Shown: one piece after another, positions 31,290-42,939 of the stretch
Numbering within the stretch: position 1 is the stretch's first letter
Layout: the number at the start of each line of letters is the position of its first letter
Source: Isochrysis galbana
Taxonomy: Eukaryota; Haptophyta; Isochrysidales; Isochrysidaceae
NCBI GenBank assembly: GCA_018136815.1
Contig: CM030939.1
Coordinates: forward strand, 806,001-870,000
Direction: 5' to 3'
Length of the DNA: 64,000 bases
The notes under the pieces: generated by a model
The model's input: the letters and a program-made list of their open reading frames with translations, nothing else
The model's database searches: none
What the model was told of the DNA's origin: nothing
Program-made: the position numbers and the translations under genes

Positions 31290-31900
31290 TATGGGCCACT
31301 CCAATTCGTCACTTCTATAACGTCCACTATGAGAATGGGGAAGCAAGATCGGCGAAAGCAATTCTAAGAGCCATCATCTCGAGATATCACTTGCTAGTCA
31401 AGGCAAAGGTAGGCTTTTTTCAACGCCTGAAGACCCAAAGGGAGAGACTTGGGCTACACGCCCCAAGCAACAACCATTTGCGTAAGATGATCACTCCCTT
31501 GTACGCAGTCGACAAGGACAAGGATTTCAACTTGGAGATCTCGGACTCAATGGCGCAAGCGGCAACTGAGCTAGGCATCAGGAAGATAACATAACCCACT
31601 CGAGCAACGGCAAGGACGACTTATAATCAATGCCGGCCCCTGAGGGGGCGGGAAGGACACCCGAACAGGGGCATCACTCACGCCTTACCCCCTCTATCTC
31701 ACGCCCCTGGTCGAAGCAGCGCGCGCGGCATCCCCTCCCCCGATCTTCCAGAGAGGATATCGGGAGAGGGGGAAGGGGGAGTGGTAGGACTCCAGAGAGG
31801 ATATCGGGAAAGGGGGAAGGGGGAGTGGTAGGACAGGGAGGGTAGCTAGGAGTAGCACCAGCAACCTGCCCTGTGCCGAGCAAGTAGCGGCTAGTTTTTT
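31290..31900 (+). mobile_element. LINE C-terminus and 3' UTR
   Basis: The frame resumes at about 31290 with FYNVHYENGEARSAKAIL and runs to a stop at 31594, matching the C-terminus at 19548 (AKVGFFQRLK, LGLHAPSN, MI.PLYAVDK). The 3' UTR has a 42-base tandem duplication (GAGAGGATATCGGGA units at about 31752 and 31796) and ends GCAAGTAGCGGCTAGTTTTT TAAGATTTTTTT at 31900. Confidence 0.8.
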
Positions 31901-33480
31901 AAGATTTTTTTACATACAAACTTATACTCACACTCACATTCTATTTTTGAATGGGGCGTTGTTTTCGATTTTCGCACGCCCTCCCCGACGCACTGCGGCC
32001 CAGCGTCCAGGCACCTCCGACTCACCTCAAAGACATGCCTCGAGGCCGCGGCCGTGGGCGCGCGCTCGTTCCCCAACCGCATGCAACAGCTGAGTCCTCA
32101 ACGCTTTCCCGAGCGCGTCTTAGCGACTTCGCTACCGCTCTACCGATATCCGAAAGGCGTACTCTGTTTAATCGTTAATGAGGTTAACTCAATACGTGCG
32201 ACCTGCCTACACTTGTCAACTGGGATAAGCAAGGCCAGGATGATGATTGATTGATTTGCACCGCAACCGCATCAAGCCCTAGATGTTCGCGAGCAGCAAG
32301 TGAGGTCAGAAGCGGAGTTCGCTTCAAGAAGCGGACAAGTCTCCGGGTCTTATTGATTGAAAGTGATTGTGCTGTGGAAAGGATTAAGGCCAATGCGACA
32401 AGCATACGCACTCTATTCACTGTCAGAACGAACGCTCCGTGCGGCAAATCATACACTCATTCCCACCATCTACCTCCACAATCTTTGCCAACACCCAGCG
32501 CTTGGTGTCAAACAAATGCCTGCGCCAAGGTGATGTTATGAGCGTGTTCATGGAGCACTCTCCCGAACCAACTCCTTTGCCTCCTCAGGGCCAGAGGGCA
32601 AAAGCGCGGCAGCCAGCCACCCGCGCCGGTTCGCGCCGCGCGCAACTTTTCGCACCTTTATGAAATGAAAACTCATCATTTCTTTTGTTTTCGTCATGCT
32701 GTCTTCTCTTCCATCGCATCTGTGTCAGAGCACGGCTGATCTCACTCTTGGAGATTGCCTGCGAGGGCGCGCCGGCAGCTAGCGCGGAATGCGGTTCTTG
32801 CGGGGAGCTCATGGAGCTTTCCTCGGGGGTGACTACGGGCATGGTGATCGACGCACGACGCACGACGCACGGAGGGCGCGGTAGTGTGGAAGGAGGCTTG
32901 TGGGAGGTGGTGGCAGGCGATTGGGGGTGGCTCAGGCGCGTGCTTGGCTTGTATTGATATTGACTCGTTGACTCGGGGTATAGACTCAGGAACTCGGGGG
33001 GACTCGCGTGGGAACACGGAGGGACTCGCCGAAGTCGCTACAAAAACACTCACAAGAAACCCAAAAACCAAAGTCCTTGGGCTCAGAAAACTAACGTAAA
33101 CACTCTAGAATCATACGATAAATAAACCCCTCCTGCGCGGCGAAGGCTGAGGTCGCGATCGATCGCCATGCGCGAAGAAATACGAAATACGGAAAGAGAG
33201 CGCATAACTACGCAAACGAATAAGGGTTCGGACTATCGTTAAAGCGAAACTCGTCCGCTGAAGCCAACGCAGAGGGTCGAGGAGAGATCCAAACTCGCGC
33301 GGGGGGAGAAGGCGATGTGCGGAGAGACCTTCTAGACAAGAGACGAGCAAGGCGCGGCTTTCTCCTCAGCAAACTTCTTTCAAATAATTTTCAAGAAGTT
33401 TCGTCTTTCGCCAAGGGGGTGGATGGAAGTGGGGGGAGGTCGGTAGAAGTCACGAGGGGGGGGGCGGCCACAGGGGGGGG
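31901..33480. other. No gene recognised
   Basis: About 1.6 kb of near-average composition with short frames on both strands; none carries a motif. It separates a LINE tail from the possible coding fragment at 33500. Confidence 0.3.
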
Positions 33481-33499
33481 GGGCAGTAGAAGTCACAAG

Positions 33500-33690
33500 T
33501 GCACAACGGGGACGGTAGAAGTCCCGCGCCTTCTCCTCCTCCAGGTTGGACATGTATGGCTCGCCGTCGGAGCCTTCTGCGGATATCGTCCGCATCCGCA
33601 TCACGCCGCAGCAAACGCGCGTGAAGAATCCTTCGAGGTCGTCCGTATGGATGAGGTTGGGGCGATCCTCTTCAGGCGCAGCGCCTAGCG
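33500..33690 (-). CDS. Possible coding fragment of unknown function
   Basis: The minus frame reads LIHTDDLEGFFTRVCCGVMRM and then SNLEEEKARDFYRPRCALV with natural amino-acid mix, unlike the surrounding repeats. GTGACTTCTAC units at 33440-33510 follow it. No family recognised and no start found. It may be an exon or a transposase scrap of the TIR element ending at 33911. Confidence 0.25.
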
Positions 33691-33842
33691 TCGTGGCCGG
33701 TCACGCTATTCTACGTGCCCGGAGGGAAAAGCACACTCTGAGCCTCGGGATGAACCGACACCCCCTTCACGAGGGGGACGCGTCCGCCCTCTTCCCCTTG
33801 CGTCAGATAGTAGACGCCATGGGCGCCTGGGAAGATCGCGCC

Positions 33843-33911
33843 ACGGTCAAAAAATGCAGCCCAACGCCCAACCCTTATTAGTAGTTAAAAAGCTCCTGTT
33901 TGACCGCCCTA
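33843..33911 (+). repeat. Right terminus of TIR element
   Basis: CCACGGTCAAAAAATGCAGC...TTAAAAAGCTCCTGTTTGACCGCCC-TA matches the end at 11500-11564 almost base for base except for a duplicated CCCAACG unit. Confidence 0.65.
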
Positions 33912-34139
33912 ACAGTCTCGGGGTTGGTATCGCCGCACGCTGTCGCAACACGCGGGCACCCAGGGAGAGGTCGGGAAGAGAGCGCGGACGTCGGTTCACC
34001 ACACTCACTGTAACAACGAGACAACTTGTTTTCTGGTAGACGGCAGCCAATGGAAAGTCATCAGACTAATTTTGAGAACCACACTCCACACTCCTTGCTT
34101 CCCGTCAGCATCATGAGTGTCAGATGCGTTGGGTGAAGA

Positions 34140-34290
34140 TGGGGCCTAGACCTCGAGAAAACTACGTAGGCGGGCAGGCGCCGAAGCGCCCGCCCACCTC
34201 TTGGGTCCTAGACCTCGAGAGAGTCACGCAGGCGGGCAGGCGCCGAGGCGCCCGCCCACTGCCGCGATGCGCCCAGCCGCTCGGGTCCAA
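34140..34290. repeat. 63-base tandem repeat with palindromic core
   Basis: CCTAGACCTCGAGA recurs at 34145 and 34208, with a degenerate third unit (AAGACCCCGAG) at 34288. Each full unit contains GGCGGGCAGGCGCCGA(A/G)GCGCCCGCC, able to form a GC-rich stem. Confidence 0.6.
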
Positions 34291-34306
34291 GACCCCGAGC
34301 GCTGAT

Positions 34307-35029
34307 TCAGATGCCCATGAAGTTCAACACACGCGATGGGCCCTCTGGCCGAAAGCGCACGAGCCGCTCAAGAGTGCGCCGCGCCTTATGTAGGGCGTCT
34401 CCTCGCGGGCCCGACTTGGACCGCAAGAGAGTCTCGACGCCTGCCTGCCGCTCCGCGGCGCTGGCCACCTGATGGAGGCCGAAGCTGCCGAGGACGAAGG
34501 GGTACGCCTCTTCTGGAATGCAGTCCGCCAGCCAAGCGACCGCCTCCCGGCGCAGTATATCCTCCACGTCGGATTGGCTGCGCAGGGCGGCGAGCTCCGG
34601 GGCAGAGCGGCGAGGGCGGACCCGAGAGGAAGGGGCGAGAATGCCCTCTGAGAGGCGCAGCGAAGGGGGAGCCGGAGGAGGGGAGGCTCGCGGTGACAGC
34701 TCGAGCGAAAGCACTCTCCTGCGCGGGCCACCTCGCAGCGCATGCTTGCTGCGCGGCCCAGTTCGCAGCCCATGTGGGCGAGGGGCGGCGCCCCCGAGCG
34801 AGAGCCGCGGAGCAGCGGAGCCAGCCGTCAGAGCAGCCGATGCCGCCGCCAGCAGCTGGGCCACTGGCGCCCGCACCGCCACGCCGGCTCGAGACGCCCG
34901 GGGCTGCCGGCCATGCGAGGCCAGCACCCCGGAGGCAGCTCCACCGAGGGAAAGGGGTCGGCGCGCGTTCACCTCCGACGGGAGAGGGGGGGCGCCGAGC
35001 CGCCAGCGCAGGGGTGGGGAGAAGCCCAT
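34307..35029 (-). CDS. ORF of unknown function, plausible in its C-terminal 100 residues
   Basis: Frame of 240 codons. The first 140 residues are Ala/Arg/Pro-rich and may be a composition artefact. The last 100 have normal make-up (SDVEDILRREAVAWLADC, LHKARRTLERLVRF). Helical character could suit the N-terminal part of a tyrosine-recombinase element (compare 42130-42298), but that is conjecture. Confidence 0.25.
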   Translation of the reverse strand: MGFSPPLRWRLGAPPLPSEVNARRPLSLGGAASGVLASHGRQPRASRAGVAVRAPVAQLLAAASAALTAGSAAPRLSLGGAAPRPHGLRTGPRSKHALRGGPRRRVLSLELSPRASPPPAPPSLRLSEGILAPSSRVRPRRSAPELAALRSQSDVEDILRREAVAWLADCIPEEAYPFVLGSFGLHQVASAAERQAGVETLLRSKSGPRGDALHKARRTLERLVRFRPEGPSRVLNFMGI

Positions 35030-35415
35030 CGGCGCGGCGCCGTCCCGGCGCCGGTGGACAGGGAGGAGTGGGGGCCTGCTCGCCGAGAGAGTGACCAGCT
35101 AGAGGCCCCAGCTCCAGCTGGAAGCGGCCGGGCGGGCAGCAGCTGGTGCAAAACCAGATAGGGGCCCCTGGCGCCGCCGCGCGCGCCGCGCAAGCGGAGA
35201 GAGAGAGAGAGCGCGCGAGTCTCTGCACGGCGGTCGTCGTCCTAAAATTAGTTGGCTACCGTGGGCGTTGGGAACGTCACTCTCGCCTCGAAAAACGTGA
35301 ACAGGAAATTACAGGGACAGAGCAGAAAGATAGAGGGAGGGATGTGGTGAAGAACTCCGGTCAAACACAAGGCGCAAAGTAAGTCCCGCTGAGGGCGCGT
35401 GGCTCCCTGTACTTC

Positions 35416-36918
35416 ATGTCGAGGAAGGCCTTGCCTTCCTGCGATACGCTCCGCGATGGCCCCAGCAGCGCCGTTTCGACTGGTGATCAGGCCACCTTCT
35501 TTTATGCCTCGCAATCCGCTTGGTCCCGTGTCGCAGCATCGTATCGTGGCCGGTGTCACGTCTCGCGCAACAGCTCGTGCGCAGCGGTGGCAGTACTTGG
35601 CAGCTCAGTCAGTGCTGGCTGCCGGGACTCTCTCTGCCATCAGGAATGGTCGTGGGCAAGCCAACTCTCCTTGAGAGGGCAGGGACACTTCCGCACCATC
35701 GGCATATACGCCCGTCGTGCTGTCATGCCGGATTACTTCGCCGATTGCTCAAGTCAATTTGTTGATGGGGCCGACATCGTTCTTCTGGAATTCGAGCCAA
35801 ACATGCAATACCACCATGATTGCGGAGAGGCAATCGCACCCCTTATTGCAGCGGTGCGCCGTGCCGCCCCCGACGCGGTCATCGTAGCAGTTGGTTGGCC
35901 CACGCTGCGCCAGGCGAGAATTCCCGCACCAATCTGCGAGGCGAGTCTCCGCAGCAAGTTGGCGATGGCAAGCGTGGATCTCGTGCTCGCATCGCCAATA
36001 CTTCGGAACCGGACAGCGCCCAAGGCATTTCATGCTTCCGACGGCGTGCATCCTAGTGAGAAAGGGGCCGATCTCCTGGCTGAGACGGTTGCGCAATTTC
36101 TCCTTGGCCGCTTGCTAAACTCCCGATGCACGGCGGTGCCAATCCGGCAATCAGCTGCACTAGCACTTGAGATTTCAAGTCATGCACCCACCGTCAAGCC
36201 TCAAGAAGGCCCTGGGCATGAATGGTGTCATCATGATCCAGGTTCTTTCTCTGTCGTGGATAATGGTGGCTTCCGTCTGACGAGTGAACATGCAAGTACG
36301 GGACAGCGAAATACAGGATGGCTCTCGGAGAGTGCGGGAGACGCCCTCGTAATAAATGCGAGTGCAATGCTGCCCGGCACCCGCCACGCCTTTCTGATGG
36401 CCAGGCTGGGATACGAGCGTGGGTGGCGCCGGGAGCAAGGTAGCTTCGAGATCGAGTGCTTGGGCTCATGCCGCCCGTGCCATCGCATCCCCGGAGCGTG
36501 GAACAGGCAGTCCGATCCTTTCCCTCGAGTTCAAACGCTCTCGCCGGCTATGAACGCTACTCTCACTTTCACAACGAGATTCCAAATGCTCATCGGTCTA
36601 GAAGACGCTATCTTCTCGGATTGTCTCGTGCGGATCCGACACCTTGGCCGAAAACGAGATCCCCAGCACACTCGGGTGCGGATTGATAGCTTGACTTTCA
36701 GCCAAGGCTCGTGCTCTCTAGCATGCTACATTCTGAAGCGCTATCCGGCGGCCGGCGTTCAAACATTTATCCAAAATTGTGCATACAATATGGGGAGAGG
36801 AGTTCCAGGTGAAATCGGCCCGAGCTGTCTGGCGAATGCGCGAACTGCAGGTGAAGCCCAGATCGCTTGCAGATCGCGGATTCCTACGACGAGCATCCCG
36901 CTCCCACATACGAGATAA
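35416..36918 (+). CDS. SGNH/GDSL-like hydrolase domain protein
   Basis: A single frame of 500 codons. SGNH block I appears as VAVLGSSVSAG at 35584 (nucleophile Ser), a central EPNMQYHHDCGE segment follows, and block V as SDGVHPSEKGADLL (catalytic Asp and His) near 36040. The spacing of about 150 residues is normal for the fold. The sequence before block I (about 55 residues) lacks features, and the real start may lie in an upstream exon. The C-terminal 240 residues are Cys-containing and unassigned. Such proteins often deacylate or acylate surface polysaccharides; the substrate here is unknown. The oxyanion Gly/Asn blocks are only weakly visible. Confidence 0.6.
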   Translation: MSRKALPSCDTLRDGPSSAVSTGDQATFFYASQSAWSRVAASYRGRCHVSRNSSCAAVAVLGSSVSAGCRDSLCHQEWSWASQLSLRGQGHFRTIGIYARRAVMPDYFADCSSQFVDGADIVLLEFEPNMQYHHDCGEAIAPLIAAVRRAAPDAVIVAVGWPTLRQARIPAPICEASLRSKLAMASVDLVLASPILRNRTAPKAFHASDGVHPSEKGADLLAETVAQFLLGRLLNSRCTAVPIRQSAALALEISSHAPTVKPQEGPGHEWCHHDPGSFSVVDNGGFRLTSEHASTGQRNTGWLSESAGDALVINASAMLPGTRHAFLMARLGYERGWRREQGSFEIECLGSCRPCHRIPGAWNRQSDPFPRVQTLSPAMNATLTFTTRFQMLIGLEDAIFSDCLVRIRHLGRKRDPQHTRVRIDSLTFSQGSCSLACYILKRYPAAGVQTFIQNCAYNMGRGVPGEIGPSCLANARTAGEAQIACRSRIPTTSIPLPHTR

Positions 36919-37734
36919 CCACTAGCACGGAATGAATCGCTCGACACACACGGACCGCAACCACTGGACCTGGAAGATCTGGGTCCAGCCATGCATGCCT
37001 AGCCATACATGCGAACGGAGAGATGGAACAAAGATAACGAGCAACATGTGCAACAAACAAGTCTGTGCATTTGCCGTAGGGCAGAGAGTTTAGGGAATAT
37101 TGGGTGGATTCGGGGCTGGGCCGAGGGGATGGGGGTATGGGGGGGGGGGGGGGTACGGCTGCATTCCACGCCAAAAGAGCACCAAGTTGGGGAGGAAGCT
37201 GAGCTGCGCAGATAACGGAGGGCGCGTCCTGACGGTGCGTCCGGGAGCCAAGAGAGCATGCTACAATAGCGATCGCAAGCTGGGGGAGGAGAGCGAACAC
37301 CCAGAGAACACCGCATGCTGTGCGCGAGAAGAGTGAGCGAGCGCTCGCCAAGGTGCAACAGGAGGTGTATCACCTGCGCGCGCGCCTCGACGAGGAGCGC
37401 GCTCACGTGGCGCAGCTGCCTTTGCCCCCGGCGGTATGTCTCGGTGCGAGCGATCGGGGCGGTCAAGCACTGCGTCTCGACGCAAGGCTGCAGCCTCCCA
37501 GTGGCTCGCCCTACATACAGCACGTTCTTTGGCGCACTTCGCACCCATCGAACGTAACGCAGCCACCGACCTCACGTGCGCAAAATGCGGCTCAGGCTGA
37601 CCACGCTCACACTGGAAGCCGCGGACGCAACCGATGCTGCTGATTTGTCGTCGCCCGCATATTCCGTCTGCTCGTCGGTCTCCTCGTCCGTCTTCTCATC
37701 CGTCTCCTCGTGGCTAGGAAAATTGGCTCACATA
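36919..37734. other. Mostly non-coding; short coiled-coil-like exon candidate
   Basis: At 37320-37437 the plus frame reads REKSERALAKVQQEVYHLRA then RLDEERAHVAQLP, with heptad-like spacing, and ends at a possible donor GCG|GTATGT. Without neighbours it cannot be tied to a gene. A run of 14 G lies at 37140. Confidence 0.3.
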
Positions 37735-37915
37735 AAAAAAACATCTGAAGGTTCAGGGCTAACACCTACAATCGACTGGGCACACTCCACCCTTCTATTT
37801 ACACCGCCCTTACATCCCTCGGCTCCTCCTTCCTCGCCTTCCCCCCTCCGTTCCTTGTTCTTCGGTTTCCAGGGTCCGGCCCAGGTGCGCTACCTTGGGC
37901 CCGGCTCGTTGGGTG
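37735..37915. repeat. Dispersed element segment, second copy
   Basis: A-run followed by CATCTGAAGGTTCAGGGCT and a pyrimidine-rich stretch to TGCGCTACCTTGGGCCCGGC; matches 40868-41045 and 10765-10945. Confidence 0.6.
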
Positions 37916-38254
37916 CGGTCCGGGCAGGCCTTTTGGTTGTGCGTTTTCTGTCCGTTCTTGAGATTAGGTGTCACTTGCATGGTGAGCCCTTGGGAGGTGA
38001 GTTGCTTCCCCGTGTGCTTCCTCGACGGGATTCTTTTCTGGTCTGTGTTTCGTCGGGATTGTGGGATTGCGCCCTCCTGTGGTGGTTATTCAGCGTGTTG
38101 GCTGAGGGCGTCGCCCTCCTGCGGCAGCTTCGGGTGCTCGGCTGCGGTGTTGCCTGCGTCGTGTGTGATCCCCAGTTCGGCCGCTAATCTGGGGAGCTCC
38201 GCATTTGGGATCAGTTGGTCTTGATCGTCGATTGCATACATCGGGTCTAGCTCC

Positions 38255-38274
38255 AACTAACTTTATACTTAGTT
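38255..38274 (+). repeat. Start-proximal hairpin of LINE-head type
   Basis: Arms AACTAA and TTAGTT with an eight-base loop, four bases before ATG 38279 (Met-Gly-Gly-Arg...). The downstream reading is not of the MERAP type. Confidence 0.35.
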
Positions 38275-38281
38275 CAGTATG

Positions 38282-38735
38282 GGGGGCCGCCTCGCGTCCC
38301 CCCTCTCAGGCACCAATTCCCCTCCAGGGGGCCTGTCGGTCATCCCCATGCTCTGCCTTTTGGCATGAGCAGGGCATTCAACACAACCACCCAGACCCCC
38401 AGTGGGCGCGGGTCGCGAGCCGCACTCCCAGGCCCGCTTGGGCCTGCTCTCGTACTGACTCCCCCCCCATCCCTGGTCGCCAGGCAGATAGGGGTCTCTG
38501 GGCGGCGCCCAGGGCCAGCGAGGCAAGCGTGGGAGAGGCAGGGGGGGCCAGGGGCTGAGCCCCACCCTCCACTGTCCCCTGAGCTGGCAGGGGCTGGCGA
38601 GACTCACGCTTCCCCGACCCGCTTCCTAACAGGGGACCGGGTGGTTCGCAGGCTCAAATCTCATGCGTTGCCATTTTGTTTTTGCCGTCAAACGCAAAGC
38701 TGATGGCTCCATCGAAAGTTTGCTGAGGCCAGGCT
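38282..38735. other. No gene recognised
   Basis: GC-rich, open on both strands, no motif. Possibly the body of a head-type element. Confidence 0.25.
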
Positions 38736-38835
38736 TGTTGCACTGTGGCGATGTAGGGGGGTGTGCCCACCACTCACGGGGAGTTTTCTTTTTTTTTCAA
38801 GTGAAAACCGACATTGAAGGTGGCGGTCGTCGCTG
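38736..38835. repeat. 100-base repeat, also at 54686-54786
   Basis: CACTGTGGCGATGTAGGGGG through GGTGGCGGTCGTCGCTGCC is almost identical in both places, same orientation, with a T-run in the middle. Confidence 0.75.
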
Positions 38836-38979
38836 CCTCCATTCGTTTGATGTCCCATAATTGACGGAACGACACCTAGCCTGGGCTCGATACCTGGGAG
38901 CTTTTAACTTTACTGCCGGGAGCGCAGCCTGCTAATGGATACTTCGATGTTTGGTATTTTGAGGTGAGAGAAGAGAGGA

Positions 38980-39075
38980 AGACATGTTCAACGATATAAG
39001 CGACGCTTTCCGCAAAGAAAGAGATGATCAAAATTTTCCCGAAACCCCCCCCCCCCTCCCCCCCCCCCCCTCTCT
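38980..39075. repeat. Dispersed repeat with poly-C tail
   Basis: Copy of 6186-6275; ends in long C-runs at 39046-39070. Confidence 0.6.
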
Positions 39076-39243
39076 CTCCCGTCCTCCCAGTCCTCCCAGT
39101 CCCACTAATGGGAATGTGGCGAGCAGGGATGAAATAAGAAGAAGGGGATTGAATATCAACTCCCACAACACAACCGCCGTCCCAAAGGCTATCAGTGAAG
39201 ACTTGTTCGAGGAGCTTCAAAACATTCGAGAGAAAGTGTGCGA

Positions 39244-39409
<166 letters not shown>

Positions 39410-39410
<1 letters not shown>

Positions 39411-40850
39411 TTTTTCTCAGGACTCGATGGCTCCGCCGTCGCGGCTCGAGAAGCTTCTCGAAATGCTTCACGCAGCCCTATCGGAGGCCTCGAGGGTTGC
39501 CGCGGCGCGACAGCTGGGCGAGCTGCAGCAAGCCTACCCGCGCGAGCTTCACATGCTGCATGCGCTGATGCCGCTGGTGCCTGGCTCTCCTTTGCCTCCT
39601 TCTCGATGAGGACAGTGCTGGCCGCAGGAAGACCGCTGCTCGCCTCGTTGGGCGTCGAGTTCGAGGAAGGCAATGAGCTGGGCGGCTCGGCGAGGGAGAG
39701 ACTGCTCAGACAGAGAAAGGTGCTGCAGCAACAGCTGGGCATGGAAAGCACGGCGAGGGCGCTTGAGGGTGCGCGCGGGGGCTCGTGCTGGGAGGGGTCA
39801 GCGGTGGGGATGGGGGCAGTGGTCAGCGGTTGGGATGCGGGCAGAGGAGAGCGAGGGCGATGGCGCAGTGGCAGCAGTTGCAAAGCTACGAGCAGCTCAG
39901 GCACAAGCGTCAGCTTCCCGCGGGCATGCGGTGCCCGAGGATCGAGGCAGGGCGAGGGCTGGAGCCTGACGGCGGCGCGCCAGTCGCCGTGCTCAGCCAC
40001 TGCTTCGCTCCCTCCCGGCGCGCGCGCAGGTGCTGTGGAGGAGATCTTTGATGAACGCGACGTTGCCGCGGCGCCGGCCACCATGAGCGCTCGGTGCGCC
40101 GCCGCATGGGCTGGGCACGCTGGTGACAACGCGCTTTCGCGAGCGCTCGAGCCCTTAGGCACAGCAGCAGACAGGCGTGATGCGGGAGGGGAAGGGAGGG
40201 CGCGCGGTTCGTGTTTGTATGCCACCTGCGCTTCCTGCCGGCTTTTGAGGCGCACTCCCTACCCCATCAAGGCGGACGACTTCACCGCCGCGCTCGTGCT
40301 CGCACTCAACCAGGTGCAAGGAGAGAAGGAGAGGGAGGGAGGGAGGGAGGGATGGAGAGGGGGAGGGGCGGAGGGAGAGAGGGAGTGGAGGGCGGGAGTG
40401 GGAGAGGGGGGTGGAGAGGAGAGGGAGAGAGGAAGGGGGGGGGGAGGGAGGGGGGGGGGGGGGGGGGCTCACTGCCTCTCGAAACCTCTCTGATGCATAA
40501 GCTCTGCCGCACTCTGCCCCGCTATGACACACAAAGCCTCCTAAAGCCCCTGTAGAGCGAATCGACAGCTAAGTCGCGCTTTGTGAATCTGTTGGCGGTG
40601 CCTACGCGGCGGCGGGTGATGTGTTAGAAGTGCATGTATGTGTCTCGCGACGTGACTAGGGGCGAGACGCCATGCGTTTGATCTAGTTGGCAGCCGGCTT
40701 AGCCATTTTGTGGGGTTGCTTCGGGCGCTCCGTCTCTTGATTTAAGGCGGTCGTACGCAAAACATAAAACTACTGTTTAATTGTAACTGTGAGTGGGGTG
40801 CAAAGATGGAGCTGTGGATCATAATGTGGACTTGTATGAACAGAGGGGGT
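39410..40850. repeat. Right arm of inverted duplication
   Basis: Reverse complement of 25010-26530, including GA-rich tract (40320-40470) and the LINE remnant at 40570-40650 on the minus strand. Confidence 0.75.
39427..40320 (+). CDS. BTAF1/Mot1-like N-terminus, copy 2
   Basis: ATG 39427 starts MAPPSRLEKLLEMLH, continuing EASRVAAARQLGELQ and YPRELHML, the Mot1 N-terminal HEAT signature. A second frame from 39606 gives LLASLGVEFE...RERLLRQRKVLQQQLGME, as in copy 1 and in Mot1. A short intron or frameshift joins them near 39590. Up to about 40320 the frame stays open with SADDFTAALVLALNQVQ-like sequence near the end, then enters a G-rich tract. No ATPase exons follow. Relative to copy 1 the changes are mostly conservative in this part (E to K, T to M), which hints at past selection. 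Confidence 0.55.
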
Positions 40851-40867
40851 GGGGAGGGACGAATAAG

Positions 40868-41045
40868 AAAAAAAACATCTGAAGATTCTGGGCTACACAC
40901 CTACTATCCGCCAAGGTATCCCTTGCTATACTCCGACATCGCCCTTAACTTCCCTCTCTCCACCTCCTCCCCTGCCTCCCTTCTTTCCTTTTTCTTCCGT
41001 TTTGCGGGGTCCGGCTCTAGTGCACTACCAAGGGCCCGGTTCAGA
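40868..41045. repeat. Dispersed element segment, third copy
   Basis: Matches 37735-37915: A-run, CATCTGAAGATTCTGGGCT, pyrimidine-rich middle, CTACCAAGGGCCCGG end. It abuts the right arm of the inverted duplication. Confidence 0.6.
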
Positions 41046-42129
41046 GCGTGGGTTTGACGGATCTGACGTGCTGCCACATACGGCACATGGCGACATGGCG
41101 ACGGAAGGGAGGAAGGGTGTACGGCGGGAGGCGCGGCGGGGAGAGTCCCAGAGGAAAAGACGGGCTCCATCTCACTCAGGGATGGAGGCGGGTTGGCGGG
41201 CTTTAGGGCGGGCGAACGCGGCGATGGAGTAGACATTGGCGTAGCAAGCGTGGTCGAGACCCCGCCTCAAGAGCCGGAGCCGGGGGCCGTGGGCCGCTGG
41301 ATTCCACTCGGTCCGCCCCTCCTGCCCAAAATTTCGAGCAACGAGCGCGTTCCGCGCGCTCGGAGCGGATCTTTGGGCAGGTTCCTCGCCTTGCGTCAAT
41401 GGTTGCTCATGACCGTTTGACAATGCAAGGTGAAGGGGGAGGGGAGGTGGCTCATTATGGCCCCTCCTTGAGCCCCAATGGGTGGAATCCTCTTTGGACC
41501 ACCCCTCCCACCCAAGAAGGTTGCTTCCTTGGGCACCCCTTGGGCCGGATCGGCCTCGGTTCGTCGATTCGTTCGGCTTGTCGCGTCTTCGCTCTCTTCC
41601 CCACCTTCCCTTCCCTCTCATGGGACTGTATAGGTGTAGACCCCTGTCTCCTCCCCTTGTGGGGTGATGTGTGGGATGAAGTGATGAAGGGGTGGGTCCT
41701 CTTGTCTCCCCCTTGTGGCAAGCTCCCCCCCTCGCGTCATGTTCGTCGTCGTGCACGTAAGATGTGCGGTTTGTCGCGCGCGCGCCGTGACCCTTCTCTC
41801 CTCATACTGCTCAAATGGTTGCTTATCACCTGTATGATAGTACCATTCACCACTAGTCCAATCCCTCCTCTTCTTCTTCATTATGAAATTTGGAGTATCA
41901 TGGTTTGGTCCTATCTCATCATGGTTTGGTCCTATCTCATCATCTCATCTCTTTTGCGTTGGTGGTCGACATCTCGCTGGCCGGGTCGACCGGTGACCAG
42001 GGGACCCACTGATGCAGGAGAATGGGCTACTACCTCCTGGGCATCCTCGCCACTATCCCCCCTTTGGCTTCCCATGGGAGTCCTAGGCGCGATCTGGCGG
42101 GCCTGTACCTCTTCGGCACCAACTGCCAT
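41046..42129. other. Long open frame without recognisable domain
   Basis: A plus frame is open from 41399 to 42298; only its last 55 codons look meaningful. CATGGTTTGGTCCTATCTCAT occurs twice in tandem at about 41898-41940. Confidence 0.3.
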
Positions 42130-42298
42130 CTGGCAGCTACCACAAGCAAGTGACTGGCTCGGAGGATGGGTACCTGGGACTTCCACGCGCGAGAAGCACT
42201 ACATAGATCCCACCGTGGGACCGTCGCCGGCGGCGTACGCTCTCTTCGGCTGGCTCCTCGACCACGCTTACTCGGTCGAGGGAGACATCGCTTCATAG
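42130..42298 (+). mobile_element. Possible tyrosine-recombinase C-terminus
   Basis: The frame reads SDWLGGWVPGTSTREKHYID followed by PTVGPSPAAYALFGWLLD and stops at 42298. The pattern G-W...T-T/S-x-x-K/H-Y resembles the catalytic-Tyr end of DIRS/Crypton-type tyrosine recombinases. The Arg-His-x-x-Arg part is not visible upstream, so this is a tail only. Tentative. Confidence 0.35.
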
Positions 42299-42939
42299 CT
42301 TCCCTTTCTCCTTCTCTTCTTCCGTCGCTAGCGACGAGGGGTGGGAGTGGCATTCTTACCCACACCCGCGATAGAAGTAGAACCCAGCTGGTACGAATGT
42401 GGAGTTGAATAGTAACCCCCGTTCGCACCGCTGTCGGCTTCTAGACTTCTCTCCGGCTTTCGCTCTCCCTGCCCACCCGACCCATTATTAGGCTGTGCGC
42501 GTGCCTTAGGAGAATAAAAAATTTTCCTATAAGGCATTCTTACCTACACCCGCGATAGAAGTAGAACCCAGCTGGTACGAATGGCGAGTGCGGTGGTAGC
42601 TCGGGCGGCGGGAGTGGTTCGGGCGGCTCGGATGGCGCGGGCGGCGCAGGCAGCGGCGCCCCGGACGCAGGCAGCCGCGGGCACAGCGGCGGCGAGCGCG
42701 GCGGCGGCCCGGACAGCGAGGGGGCTCGGGGGCGGTGGCTCGTGCGCCACTTAGGCCTGGTCGGCGGTAATGGCGCCGCCGGCGGCGAGCGACGTCGCCG
42801 AGCCGACGCGGCGACGGCGCCAGTGAAGGATTCGGCTACGACAGATCGGAGAGAAGGCAGATGGGAGCGAGAGAGCTGTGAGGAGTGCGGGCAGCAAAGA
42901 CGAGCCCTTGTCGAGCCCAAGTGAGACGCAGGGCAGCCT

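Noticed and set aside
34336-35228. Several long overlapping frames on both strands at 34.3-35.2 kb
   Set aside because: GC-rich shadow frames; only the C-terminal 100 residues of one minus frame have natural composition.
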